Source: Atlantibacter sp. RC6 (GTDB lineage Bacteria > Pseudomonadota > Gammaproteobacteria > Enterobacterales > Enterobacteriaceae). From it: a stretch of DNA of 64,000 nt. The translations under genes were made by a program, and so were the position numbers. Positions 9,811 to 19,018 of this stretch are shown here, piece after piece. Below the pieces are notes generated by a model. The model searched no databases and had not been told where the DNA came from. It saw only the letters and a list, made by a program, of their open reading frames with translations. The first letter of the stretch is position 1. Every line of letters begins with the position of its first letter. The stretch is from contig NZ_JACHZE010000005.1 of the NCBI RefSeq assembly GCF_014193285.1, forward strand, positions 248,001-312,000, read 5' to 3'.

Positions 9811-12800
9811 TTACCATTTATATTTCACACCCACCATACCGCCATACTGGGAATAGTTATGATCGCCGCTCTGAAGGCCTACCGCCCCCCAAAACTGTAA
9901 ATCTTTCGCGACTTCTGTCTGAAGGCCCGCCTTGATTTCAGCGCGATGGCGTGGCGCATCGGTACCCACACGGATGGCATCAAAATCCATCGCGTTATTG
10001 CTGTCGTCATACCACCAGTTCATCGTCATCCAGGGTTGTAAAGGGCTTTGCAACGCGGCTATCCGCAGGCCCAGCCGGGTTTTCACGCCGTTGTGTTCGG
10101 CGCTACGCACCAGGGTGCCGTTTTCTTCCTGGTGATCGTCAGACTCGTAGCGATTGACGATCACCTGCATTTGCGGCTCCAGCATCAGCTTGCTATCGAA
10201 AGTAAAACCGTAACCGGCCTCCATGGAAGCCGACAGGTTGGTGCTGTCATAGTTTTCACTGGGGAGATCATCGCCTTTCACATCATTGTCGTACCAGCCG
10301 TACTGGAGCCAGCTATCAATATACGCGCCGCCAGGCGCATGGCCTTGCTCCAGCCAGGTGGCATAGAGGCCCACGTCGTAACCATTGACATGCCCCGTCG
10401 CCGAATAGTGATTATCAGCGGCGCGGGATTCGGTGCGCCCATAGCCGTAACCCGCCATAATTCCTGCCTGGAAACGTTGCTGAGGCCCGTCAAAGGTCAG
10501 CAAATCGGCGCCAAGCTGAATAAGCGTCTGATCGATGGTATCGCTGATTTCGCCCTGCGCCGCATCCAGTTTGGTTTCATTGGCGACGGTTCTCATCCAT
10601 AGCGGCCACGCGTTATCGGAAGGCTGTGACCAGGTGGCCTGTTGCCGATCGTAGTAGCTGTGATTAAACATGTTTTCCGCCACGAAGCGGTTGCCCAGAT
10701 AAGCGCCGGGTTCCGGACGGAATTCCGGGTCGGGCGTGGGATCGGGCGTTTTTTGCGACCGCAGATACCAGTCACCGTCATCCGGGTTCGTCACGCCGCC
10801 CTGCCACAGCGAATATTCATAACTACCGGCGACTGCGCGTCCCTGGAGGGCGAAAGTGCCGTCAGAACTGCCGCCCACGTCAATCAGTTCAATGCCATCC
10901 GCCGTGGTCTGCGCACCCGCGCCATGCAGATTAACTACCTGAACATACGTGTTGCCTGACGTATCACCCGTCACGACCATTTTATCGGCAGGGGACGTAT
11001 CGTCGCCCAGATCGCTGTTAAACACTATCGTGCCGTTATTGCCCACGTAATCACCGTTCACCGTCAACGTGCTGAACGGAGAGGCGGTATCCGTACTGGC
11101 AAAACGCAGGGTGCCGCTGTTTTCCAGGCTGGAGATGCTCGAATCGTCCACCACCTGCCATTCGCTCGAAGCGTCGATGCTGACGTCGATGTCGGACTCG
11201 CTGGCGCCTTTCCACAGGGACTGGTTTTGCAAGGCGATGGTCCCGTGGCTATTTGCCGCGTTGATAACCACATCGCCCGAGAGGTAACTCTGATCCGCTG
11301 TGAGGTTTACTGTGCTGTCAGACACGTTAGCGGAATCACCCACTTGCAATAACACGCCGCTTTCCCCAACGACGGTTGAGTCCGTTAGCACCAAATCCAG
11401 CCCACCGCTTTGAACGTTGATCGCCGCGCCGTTTTTCGCATCCACCGTGCTGCGGCTAACCGTCGTCGGGTTGTCAGGGTTGGCTGGGTTATTGAAAAAG
11501 CGCAAGCCGGCTGCGCCGTTGCCCGTGGTTTCCAGGTCGCTGTCTGCGATAGCGATATTCGCGCCGTTGCCTATCACCACCGCGTCGGCAGACTCCCCGC
11601 TAGTGATAACCTGGGTGTTATCCAGCGTGGCCTGGGTGGTCTCATTCTGAACATAGACGCCATAGCCGTTTTTCCCGCTGGTGGCGATCCGGCTGTCGGC
11701 GATCTCTAACTGGCCGCCAAAACTGGCCGCACCAACGCCTTTCACACCGTAAGTCAATATATCAACGCCCGTGGCGCTCATCAGGGAATCCGCGCCGTTG
11801 TTATACAAACCATAGGTATTATCGCCGTACACTTTTACCGTACTGTCGCGGATTTCCGCCTGGCCGTTATCATAAATTTCAATCCCAGTCGCCCCGGCAC
11901 CGTGGGTTTCCAGCGTGGAGTTCGCCACGCTAACGCTGCCGCTATCGTCGGGTAACCAAATGGCGCTGCTGCCGTTACCGGCGCCCCAGGTGGTCAATGT
12001 GGAACCCGTAATATCGGCATGGGCGTTTTGGTTGATATCAACGGCAATCCCTTTAATCGGATTGTCCGCGGTCCCCACAGTGACCACGGTGCCGTCCATG
12101 GTCAACGTCGCCATTTCCTGCGGTGAGCTGCCCATCAACCGAATGCCATCTACGACGCGTGAGCCATGCCCATAGGCAACAACGCTGCCGCCTTTCAGGG
12201 TCACATGACTATTTTCGCTAATATCAATAACCGGTAAAGGCGATTGAATATCACTGTCATTAAGAATGAAGTCGGTATTGGTCGCTTCGAAATTGCTCCC
12301 TTCACCTGCGATATGTACTGCCCCCTGGTTAACATCCACGCTGGAATCGGCAAGGGAAACGGTAGCGCCATCGTCAATTCTGAAACCTGAATTCCCCGTC
12401 ATGGTTGAATTCTTGATAGTCACCGTGGTTTCCGCGCCAGCAAATTCACCCAGAGAGCCGTTAGTGGAATTATTAATAATCATATGATCTATATTTAATA
12501 TTCCGCCATCCTGCGCGGACAAACTGTCCGTCATTCTGTCTCCGGAGGTGGTGATTTTAATAAAATCGGCATTAATGGTGCTGTTTTTATTAACGGTGGC
12601 TAAGCTGATGGTGTCAAAATCAGGGAACTCGATGGGGTCATCCGCACTGCCTTCAACGGTAACGGTGCTGCCATCAGTGACTTTAATCGCCTCATGCTGC
12701 GTTGCCAGTCCGCTATCAGGAAATGTACTTAACGCAAACATGACCGCAAACGATAAAGGCGATACTTTGTTTTTTTTTGCGCCCCGTGATTTATTGGCTC

Positions 12801-12873
12801 TATTTATGGATTCGATGCGATTAAAGACATTACCGCGAGTCAACAGGTCATTATTTCTCAGGCAAACTTTCAT
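9811..12873 (-). CDS. Autotransporter adhesin-like protein (type Va secretion)
   Basis: A 1020-residue protein. The N-terminus is a long signal region (about residues 1-58) with a basic extension before the hydrophobic core, as in many autotransporters. Residues about 60-720 are a passenger of short parallel beta-helix repeats rich in Ser, Thr, Gly and Asn, such as STLTTWGAGNGSS and STLETHGAGATG. A proline linker (TPDPTPDPEFRPEPGAYLGN) leads into a 12-strand beta-barrel that ends in KYKW. No protease triad was noticed, so adhesion or biofilm is the best guess. An A9 run lies at codons about 33-36. It is monocistronic, with its own terminator. Confidence 0.88.
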   Translation of the reverse strand: MKVCLRNNDLLTRGNVFNRIESINRANKSRGAKKNKVSPLSFAVMFALSTFPDSGLATQHEAIKVTDGSTVTVEGSADDPIEFPDFDTISLATVNKNSTINADFIKITTSGDRMTDSLSAQDGGILNIDHMIINNSTNGSLGEFAGAETTVTIKNSTMTGNSGFRIDDGATVSLADSSVDVNQGAVHIAGEGSNFEATNTDFILNDSDIQSPLPVIDISENSHVTLKGGSVVAYGHGSRVVDGIRLMGSSPQEMATLTMDGTVVTVGTADNPIKGIAVDINQNAHADITGSTLTTWGAGNGSSAIWLPDDSGSVSVANSTLETHGAGATGIEIYDNGQAEIRDSTVKVYGDNTYGLYNNGADSLMSATGVDILTYGVKGVGAASFGGQLEIADSRIATSGKNGYGVYVQNETTQATLDNTQVITSGESADAVVIGNGANIAIADSDLETTGNGAAGLRFFNNPANPDNPTTVSRSTVDAKNGAAINVQSGGLDLVLTDSTVVGESGVLLQVGDSANVSDSTVNLTADQSYLSGDVVINAANSHGTIALQNQSLWKGASESDIDVSIDASSEWQVVDDSSISSLENSGTLRFASTDTASPFSTLTVNGDYVGNNGTIVFNSDLGDDTSPADKMVVTGDTSGNTYVQVVNLHGAGAQTTADGIELIDVGGSSDGTFALQGRAVAGSYEYSLWQGGVTNPDDGDWYLRSQKTPDPTPDPEFRPEPGAYLGNRFVAENMFNHSYYDRQQATWSQPSDNAWPLWMRTVANETKLDAAQGEISDTIDQTLIQLGADLLTFDGPQQRFQAGIMAGYGYGRTESRAADNHYSATGHVNGYDVGLYATWLEQGHAPGGAYIDSWLQYGWYDNDVKGDDLPSENYDSTNLSASMEAGYGFTFDSKLMLEPQMQVIVNRYESDDHQEENGTLVRSAEHNGVKTRLGLRIAALQSPLQPWMTMNWWYDDSNNAMDFDAIRVGTDAPRHRAEIKAGLQTEVAKDLQFWGAVGLQSGDHNYSQYGGMVGVKYKW

Positions 12874-13444
12874 TGTTTTACAGCCTTATTCTGAAATGAG
12901 AAGACTTATTGCAATCACTTGCAAAACCCTGGATGAATAGTGATCAAAAACTAACGTCCACCATAACGGAAAACTTGTTTTTTTATGCTGATTTCGGAAT
13001 GGAACAATGAAATTAAGATAAAGGCCCGCTACCGATTATTGACACAGGAATGATCGTTTTATTTGCATCTATCATCAGAAAGAAATGGAAAACAATAATT
13101 CATATAATTAAACATATTAATTAATCGGTTTTGTTTATGGGAGGTACGACAAGACACATCCCCAAAAATCGTTAATTAAGTGAGCGCTTTTTGTTAAAAA
13201 CACCCCACTCTCCGACGACACGCCGTTAACAATTGCTGTTATATACACCGTTAACAAGTGAAAAATCCGGCAATATCATAAACACAAATTATAAATAAAT
13301 AATATTTTGCAATTTTTTGATATTAATCAGAATGCTTTTTCAGCAAGTCATCACAATCCGCACGTTTGACCCTGGAAACCTTCCATTACTCCGACCTGTG
13401 TGTTTCGGCCACATATCACTTTGCTGTCGAAATTTGAGGGCTTT
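12874..13444. other. Long intergenic region between the autotransporter gene and dcuC
   Basis: 571 bp, AT-rich and non-coding. It must hold the divergent promoters of the autotransporter (minus) and dcuC (plus). Seen in it: a direct repeat CCGTTAACAA at 13223-13232 and 13248-13257 (25-bp period), and the FNR site listed separately. No small gene is supported. Confidence 0.6.
13317..13330 (+). promoter_or_regulatory. FNR site upstream of dcuC
   Basis: TTGAT-ATTA-ATCAG differs from the FNR consensus TTGATNNNNATCAA by one base. If the -10 is CACAAT (13352-13357) the site is centred near -41, the class II activator position. It fits the known anaerobic control of dcuC. Confidence 0.7.
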
Positions 13445-14821
13445 ATGCTGACCTTTTTAGAACTTCTGATTGGACTGGTCGTTATTATTGGCGTCGCGCG
13501 CTATATTATTAAAGGCTATTCGGCCACCGGCGTGCTGTTTGTCGGCGGTCTGGCGCTGTTAATCGTAAGCGCCCTGATGGGCCACAAGGTGCTACCGTCC
13601 AGCGCCACGTCCACTGGTTACACCGCCACCGATATTTTTGAGTACATCAAAATTCTGCTGATGAGCCGCGGCGGCGATCTCGGCATGATGATCATGATGC
13701 TGTGCGGCTTCGCGGCCTATATGACCCATATTGGCGCTAACGATATGGTGGTTAAGCTGGCATCGAAACCGCTACGCTATATCAACTCCCCGTATATCCT
13801 GATGATTGCCGCCTACTTCGTGGCCTGCCTGATGTCGCTGGCGGTGTCGTCGGCAACCGGCCTTGGCGTACTGTTGATGGCGACGCTGTTCCCGGTCATG
13901 GTTAACGTCGGGATCAGCCGCGGCGCGGCGGCAGCGATTTGCGCCTCTCCGGCGGCCATCATCCTTTCACCGACATCCGGCGATGTGGTGCTGGCAGCCC
14001 AGGCCGCAGAGATGCCGCTGATCGATTTTGCCTTCAAAACCACCCTGCCGATCTCCATCGCCGCGATTATCGCCATGGCGATTGCCCACTATTTCTGGCA
14101 GCGCTATCTGGATAATAAAGAGCAGGTGAGCCATGAAATGCTCGACGTCAGCGAAATCCAGACCACAGCGCCGTCGTTTTACGCCATCCTGCCCTTTACC
14201 CCCATCATCGGGGTGCTGATTTTTGACGGTAAATGGGGCCCGCAACTGCATATCATCACCATTCTGGTGATCTGCATTGCGCTGGCGGCGGTGATTGAAT
14301 TTGTGCGCGGATTTAACACCCAGAAAGTTTACTCCGGGCTGGAAGTGGCGTATCGCGGCATGGCGGATGCGTTTGCCAACGTCGTCATGCTGCTGGTCGC
14401 CGCCGGGGTGTTCGCCCAGGGCCTGAGCACCATCGGCTTTATCCAGGGGCTGATCTCCATCGCCACCTCGTTTGGTTCGGCCAGCATTATCCTGATGTTG
14501 GTGCTGGTGATCCTCACCATGCTGGCAGCCATGACCACCGGCTCCGGTAACGCGCCGTTCTACGCCTTCGTTGAGATGATCCCGAAACTGGCGCACAGCT
14601 CCGGCATTAACCCGGCTTATCTGACGATTCCGATGTTGCAGGCCTCCAACCTGGGCCGTACCATCTCGCCAGTTTCCGGCGTGGTAGTGGCCGTCGCAGG
14701 GATGGCGAAAATTTCCCCGTTTGAAGTGGTAAAACGCACATCGGTGCCCGTGCTGGTCGGCCTGATTGTGGTGATTATCGCCACCGAAATTCTGGTGCCA
14801 TCGGCGGCACTGCTGCCGTAA
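13445..14821 (+). CDS. dcuC: DcuC, anaerobic C4-dicarboxylate carrier
   Basis: A 458-residue inner-membrane transporter with about a dozen hydrophobic segments, close to E. coli DcuC (461). It mainly exports succinate and exchanges C4-dicarboxylates during fermentation. The start at 13445 (MLTFLELLIGLVV) is chosen over an in-frame ATG 45 bp upstream: it matches the family N-terminus and follows GAGGG. An FNR site lies upstream and a strong terminator downstream. Confidence 0.95.
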   Translation: MLTFLELLIGLVVIIGVARYIIKGYSATGVLFVGGLALLIVSALMGHKVLPSSATSTGYTATDIFEYIKILLMSRGGDLGMMIMMLCGFAAYMTHIGANDMVVKLASKPLRYINSPYILMIAAYFVACLMSLAVSSATGLGVLLMATLFPVMVNVGISRGAAAAICASPAAIILSPTSGDVVLAAQAAEMPLIDFAFKTTLPISIAAIIAMAIAHYFWQRYLDNKEQVSHEMLDVSEIQTTAPSFYAILPFTPIIGVLIFDGKWGPQLHIITILVICIALAAVIEFVRGFNTQKVYSGLEVAYRGMADAFANVVMLLVAAGVFAQGLSTIGFIQGLISIATSFGSASIILMLVLVILTMLAAMTTGSGNAPFYAFVEMIPKLAHSSGINPAYLTIPMLQASNLGRTISPVSGVVVAVAGMAKISPFEVVKRTSVPVLVGLIVVIIATEILVPSAALLP

Positions 14822-14845
14822 CGCCGTTACCGGCTTGTCACAGTG

Positions 14846-14872
14846 AAAAAGCGCCGGTTCGGCGCTTTTTTT
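14846..14872 (+). terminator. dcuC terminator
   Basis: Stem AAAAAGCGCCG / CGGCGCTTTTT with a three-base loop and seven T, 25 bp after the dcuC stop. Confidence 0.92.
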
Positions 14873-14893
14873 ATGGTTTAATACCGTGACTAA

Positions 14894-15730
14894 ATGAAAT
14901 CAAAGAATACATTAATGCTAAAAATGATGAACAGCGCAGCCGCCGCACTGGTTTGCAGCGTGCTGATCTCCCCTTTCGCCGCCGCGCAAACAGCGCCGCT
15001 GGTGGCGCAACGCTACGGCGATTTTGATCGCTACGTGCTGGCGCTTTCCTGGCAGACCGGTTTTTGCCAGGATCAGCACGACCGTAACCGCAATGAAACC
15101 GATGAATGCCGGCTGCAAAAAGAGCAGGACGATAAGCGCGCCTTTTTAACCGTGCACGGGCTGTGGCCGGGCCTGCCGAAGTCAATCTCCGCACGCGGCG
15201 TCGACGAAAAGCGCTGGATGCGCTTCGGTTGCGCCACCCGCCCGGTGCCGAATATGCCGGAGGCCCGCATCGGACAGAAATGCGCCGCCGCCGAAACCGG
15301 TATGTCGCTGGAAGCCGCCGCCAAACTCAGCAGCGTGATGCCAGCCGCAGGCGGCACCTCCTGCCTGGAACGTTATGAGTTCGCCAAACACGGCGTCTGC
15401 TTCGGCTTCGACCCGGACGCCTATTTTACTACCATGGTGCGCATGAACAGCGAAGTGAAACAGAGCCCGCTGGGCGCGTTTATCGCTGCCCACTATGGGG
15501 AAACCATTTCGCGCAAAGCGTTTGATAATGCGGTGGCAACGTCGTTCGGCAAACAGAACGTTCAGGCCTTTAAGCTGATATGCAGCGGCAACCCGGCTTA
15601 TCTTACCGAGATGCAGATTTCGCTGAACGCCGCCGCCATCAATGCGCCGCTGAGCCCCGCCTCGTTTAGCCCCCAACCCCATCCCGGCAATTGCGGCAAG
15701 CAGTTTCGCCTGGATGAAGTCGGGTATTAA
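14894..15730 (+). CDS. rna: RNase I, periplasmic T2-family ribonuclease
   Basis: A 278-residue protein with a signal peptide (about residues 1-31, ending FAAAQ) and both T2 catalytic segments: CAS1 in FLTVHGLWPG and CAS2 in YEFAKHGVC, with the active-site histidines. Several Cys suit disulfides. It degrades RNA non-specifically in the periplasm. E. coli RNase I is 268 residues. The start is uncertain: ATGs at codons 1, 8, 11 and 12 all lack a clear ribosome site. It follows dcuC as in E. coli. Confidence 0.93.
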   Translation: MKSKNTLMLKMMNSAAAALVCSVLISPFAAAQTAPLVAQRYGDFDRYVLALSWQTGFCQDQHDRNRNETDECRLQKEQDDKRAFLTVHGLWPGLPKSISARGVDEKRWMRFGCATRPVPNMPEARIGQKCAAAETGMSLEAAAKLSSVMPAAGGTSCLERYEFAKHGVCFGFDPDAYFTTMVRMNSEVKQSPLGAFIAAHYGETISRKAFDNAVATSFGKQNVQAFKLICSGNPAYLTEMQISLNAAAINAPLSPASFSPQPHPGNCGKQFRLDEVGY

Positions 15731-15744
15731 AGACAGTGTTACCG

Positions 15745-16575
15745 TTAACGGCTAATAAATTCCAGCAAATCCTGGTTAATTTGCTGTTTGTGGGTGGTGC
15801 AGATCCCGTGCGATCCCCCTTCGTAAACCTTAAGGGTGGCGTCAGGCAAGAGTTCCGCCGCCACTTTACCGCAGGTTTCGAAGGGGACAATCTGATCGTC
15901 GTCGCCATGGATCACCAGCGTCGGTATCGTCATTTTACGCAAATCTTCCCGCAAATCGGTTTCCGAAAAGGCTTTAATACAGTCATAAAGCGCCTTAATC
16001 GACCCCTGCATGCCCTGGCGAACAAAGCTATTGCGCACCTCTTCAGACACCTGAGCGCCGTCGCGGTTGTAGCCATAAAACGCCAGCGTCAGCTCTTTAA
16101 AAAACGCCGCGCGATCACTGATGACGCCGTCGCGAATGCCGTCAAACACCGACTTCGGTACGCCATTCGGATTAAAATCGGTGTTGATCATAATCGGCGT
16201 CACCGCGCCGATTAATACCGCTTTTGCCACCCGCGAGGTGCCGTGCCGCCCGATATAGCGCGCCACTTCGCCGCCGCCGGTCGAATGCCCGACGTGGATC
16301 GCGTCCTGCAAATCGAGATGCGCTGTCAGTTCCGCTAAATCATCCGCGTAGCGATCCATATTGTGCCCCTCCCAGGGTTGGGAAGATCGCCCATGACCGC
16401 GCCGGTCGTGCGCGATCACGCGGTAGCCCTGCTGCCCTAAAAACAGCATCTGATCCTCAAACGCATCCGCCGTCAGCGGCCAGCCATGGCTGAACACGAT
16501 CGGCTGCCCCGATCCCCAGTCTTTGAAGTAAAGATAACTGCCGTCGCTCAACGTGATTTTATCAATATCGCTCAT
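15745..16575 (-). CDS. Alpha/beta hydrolase (non-haem chloroperoxidase / arylesterase type)
   Basis: A 276-residue soluble hydrolase. The nucleophile is S98 in VGHSTGG, the acid is in the HGDDD cluster at 225-227, and H256 is in GGSHG. The oxyanion region is FSHGWP. These features match the cofactor-free chloroperoxidase/esterase family, which hydrolyses small esters and can form peracids in vitro. The physiological substrate is unknown. A strong GAGGAG site precedes the ATG. It is not part of the K-12 rna-rnk interval and sits here with the gluconate permease as an insertion. Confidence 0.85.
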   Translation of the reverse strand: MSDIDKITLSDGSYLYFKDWGSGQPIVFSHGWPLTADAFEDQMLFLGQQGYRVIAHDRRGHGRSSQPWEGHNMDRYADDLAELTAHLDLQDAIHVGHSTGGGEVARYIGRHGTSRVAKAVLIGAVTPIMINTDFNPNGVPKSVFDGIRDGVISDRAAFFKELTLAFYGYNRDGAQVSEEVRNSFVRQGMQGSIKALYDCIKAFSETDLREDLRKMTIPTLVIHGDDDQIVPFETCGKVAAELLPDATLKVYEGGSHGICTTHKQQINQDLLEFISR

Positions 16576-16831
16576 GGGAACTCCTCAGGAGGTTGTGATG
16601 ACTGGCCAGACAAACTCCTTAAGGATAGCTACCGGATGACGCAGCGAGGTCGTTAAAAATACTTTTCGCTTACGGTGCTGAAGCAGGTTTCGCGATGATG
16701 TCTAAAATCAATATGTTGAATTGGTTTTATCTTGTTTCGTGAATGAATACGGCGAATTGCATTTATTACAGATGTTTGATGTCGCTCTCAAAATGTTAAT
16801 AAACACGCCAGAGTTATTTACATCCCTACCG

Positions 16832-16861
16832 ATGTTACCAGTATCATGTTACCGGTATCAG
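16832..16861 (+). promoter_or_regulatory. Two overlapping GntR-type gluconate operators
   Basis: ATGTTACCAGTATCAT (16832-16847) and ATGTTACCGGTATCAG (16846-16861) both match the gluconate repressor operator of E. coli gntT/gntKU. They overlap by 2 bp, with starts 14 bp apart. A weak promoter (TTTACA at 16817, TATCAT at 16842) overlaps them. The rest of the 341-bp gap (16576-16916) shows no gene. Confidence 0.8.
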
Positions 16862-16916
16862 TGAGGAACACGGCGCTCATCCTGCCTTCTCCCTGAATTG
16901 AATGCAGAGGAAATTG

Positions 16917-18296
16917 ATGATGACAGAAATGACATACGCATACGGCGCGGGAACGCTGCTTGGTATCGCCGCAGGGGCCGTTGCGCTGCTGCTGGTGTTG
17001 ATCATGCGCTTTCGCGTGCACGCCTTTTTGGCCCTGACGGTGGTGAGCATTGTGGTCGCGCTGGTCACCAAAGTGCCGTTCGACAAAATTGTCCCGACCA
17101 TTTTGAGCGGCTTCGGCAGCACCCTGGCGGGCGTCGCCCTGCTGGTTGGCCTGGGCGCGATGATTGGACGTTTGCTGGAAGTCTCTGGCGGCGCGAAAGT
17201 GCTGGCGGATACCCTGATTAATAAATTTGGCTCTCACCGCGCGCCGTTTGCGCTGGGTATCGCTTCACTGCTGTTCGGCTTCCCGATCTTCTTTGATGCC
17301 GGTCTGGTGGTGATGCTGCCGATTATCTTTAGCGTGGCAAAACAGTTTGGCGGCTCAACCCTGAAATACGCCCTGCCTGCGGCAGGCGCTTTCGCGGTGA
17401 TGCATGCTCTGGTACCACCGCACCCGGGCCCGGTTGCCGCGAGCGAACTGCTCGGCGCCAACATCGGTCTGCTGGTACTGCTGGGTCTGGTGATCGCGAT
17501 CCCGACCTGGTACTTTGGCGGCTACCTGTTTGGCCTGTACGCCGGTAAAAAATTCGACGTTAAACTGCCTAAGTCTTTCCTGGGCGACGTGGAAGTTGAC
17601 GCCGACCACCAGCCGCCGTCATTCGGCATGGTACTGACCATCCTGCTGCTGCCGCTGGTGCTGATTTTCCTTGATACCGGCCTGAACACCGCCAAAGTGC
17701 TGGGCTGGGTCAGTGCAGACAACACCGTGGTGAACTTCCTGCGTATGCTGGGTAAAACGCCGGTCGCGCTGCTGATCACCGTGTTCTTCGCGCTGGCGGT
17801 GTTCAGCAAGAACCACACGCGTCAACATCTGGAAAAAATCTGTGAAGGCGCGCTGGGCCCGATCTGCGGCATCATCCTGGTGACCGGCGCAGGCGGCATG
17901 TTCGGCGGTGTACTGCGTGCCAGCGGCATCGGCGACGCGCTGGCTGGCGTGCTGGCGGATACCGGCTTACCGATTATCGTAGCGGCGTTCGTGATCTCTA
18001 CCGCACTGCGCGTGGCGCAAGGTTCCGCCACCGTGGCGCTGACCACCACCGCCGCGCTGATTGCGCCGATGGTGCAGGCAACCCCGGGGCTCAGCCAGTT
18101 TGACCTGTGCTTCATTGTTATCGCCATCGCGGGCGGCGCAACGGTGCTGTCACACGTGAACGACTCCGGCTTCTGGCTGGTTGGCCGCTTCCTGGAAATG
18201 GACGAGAAAACCACCCTGAAAACCTGGACCGTGATGGAAACCCTGCTGGGCACCATCGCCTTCCTGCTGGCTGCCGTGGGAAGTATGATCCTGTAA
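16917..18296 (+). CDS. GntP-family gluconate:H+ symporter
   Basis: A 459-residue inner-membrane permease with 12 or more hydrophobic helices and GntP-family signatures: HAFLAL near the N-terminus, VPPHPGPVAA, GSATVALTT and LSHVNDSGFWL. The family imports gluconate or related sugar acids. It is divergent enough from GntT, GntU and GntP that no symbol is given. The start at 16917 follows AGAGG by 6 bases; ATGs at 16902 and 16920 are alternatives. The two GntR operators upstream support gluconate induction. It is followed by an ERIC element and a terminator, and is absent from this position in K-12. Confidence 0.9.
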   Translation: MMTEMTYAYGAGTLLGIAAGAVALLLVLIMRFRVHAFLALTVVSIVVALVTKVPFDKIVPTILSGFGSTLAGVALLVGLGAMIGRLLEVSGGAKVLADTLINKFGSHRAPFALGIASLLFGFPIFFDAGLVVMLPIIFSVAKQFGGSTLKYALPAAGAFAVMHALVPPHPGPVAASELLGANIGLLVLLGLVIAIPTWYFGGYLFGLYAGKKFDVKLPKSFLGDVEVDADHQPPSFGMVLTILLLPLVLIFLDTGLNTAKVLGWVSADNTVVNFLRMLGKTPVALLITVFFALAVFSKNHTRQHLEKICEGALGPICGIILVTGAGGMFGGVLRASGIGDALAGVLADTGLPIIVAAFVISTALRVAQGSATVALTTTAALIAPMVQATPGLSQFDLCFIVIAIAGGATVLSHVNDSGFWLVGRFLEMDEKTTLKTWTVMETLLGTIAFLLAAVGSMIL

Positions 18297-18304
18297 GCCG
18301 AATT

Positions 18305-18440
18305 CGTGAGTTTTGCCCGAATAATTCGAATGGCGGGCAGGCGGCGACGCAGCGAATCCCCGGGAGCTTACAACAGTAAGTGACCGGGGTGAGCGAGGAA
18401 TGCCAACGCCCCCGCAATTTGAAGTATGACGGGGAAATAT
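18305..18440 (+). repeat. ERIC (intergenic repeat unit) after the gluconate permease
   Basis: It contains the ERIC core, GAATCCCCGGGAGCTTAC and GTAAGTGACCGGGGTGAGCG, plus the usual arms GCCCGAATAATTCGAATGGC and TTTGAAGTATGACGG. Bounds are approximate; aligning its core to the 127-bp copy at 22838 gives about 18311-18437. Confidence 0.85.
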
Positions 18441-18482
18441 CACTTCATTAGTTCGGCCCGGATAAGTATCATCCTCTTAGTT

Positions 18483-18516
18483 AACCCTCATCGCTTTTGA
18501 CGGTGGGGGTTTTTCT
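18483..18516 (+). terminator. Probable terminator after the permease/ERIC transcript
   Basis: Imperfect stem AACCC...GGGTT with inner pairing, followed by TTTTTC. It sits between the ERIC element and rnk. Confidence 0.5.
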
Positions 18517-18568
18517 TTGGAAAAATTCGTGCCGCGCGATATGGCGCGCCAATGACATGGAGTAAACG

Positions 18569-18979
18569 ATGTCCAGACCTGCCATTATTATTAATGACCT
18601 TGATGCCGAACGCATCGACCGCCTGCTGGAGCAACCGGCATTCGCCAGTTTGCCGGTGGCCGACGCGTTGAATGAAGAGTTGGATCGCGCGCAAATGTGC
18701 CGCCCGGAGGAGATGCCTGCCGATGTGGTGACCATGAACAGCAAGGTGCGCTTTCGCGATCTGGCGACCAACGAAGAGTATATCCGCACCCTGGTCTATC
18801 CGGCCCAGATGCGCGACAGCGCGGAAGAGCTGTCGGTGATGGCCCCGGTGGGCGCAGCGCTGCTGGGCTTGCGCGTCGGCAATACCATCCACTGGACGCT
18901 GCCTAACGGCAACGAGACCCACCTGGAAGTGCTGGAACTGCTGTATCAGCCGGAAGCGGCGGGCGAGTACCTTCGCTAA
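18569..18979 (+). CDS. rnk: Rnk, nucleoside diphosphate kinase regulator (GreA-like)
   Basis: A 136-residue protein with a short N-terminal coiled-coil arm (about residues 1-45) and a C-terminal GreA/GreB-type FKBP-like domain (about 50-130, with [13 protein letters not shown]). Rnk binds RNA polymerase near the secondary channel and affects nucleoside diphosphate kinase levels. The length equals E. coli Rnk. A GGAG site precedes the ATG and a strong terminator follows. It keeps its K-12 neighbour ybdR. Confidence 0.94.
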   Translation: MSRPAIIINDLDAERIDRLLEQPAFASLPVADALNEELDRAQMCRPEEMPADVVTMNSKVRFRDLATNEEYIRTLVYPAQMRDSAEELSVMAPVGAALLGLRVGNTIHWTLPNGNETHLEVLELLYQPEAAGEYLR

Positions 18980-18990
18980 TCACTAAAGAC

Positions 18991-19015
18991 AGAGGGCGCG
19001 ATGCGCCCTCTTTTT
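18991..19015. terminator. rnk terminator
   Basis: Stem AGAGGGCGC / GCGCCCTCT with a three-base loop and a T run, just after rnk and before the convergent ybdR end. Confidence 0.9.
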
Positions 19016-19018
19016 GTT

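Noticed and set aside
13967-14596. 209-codon minus-strand frame inside dcuC
   Set aside because: Histidine- and Gln-rich shadow translation typical of antisense GC-rich coding sequence; dcuC is certain.
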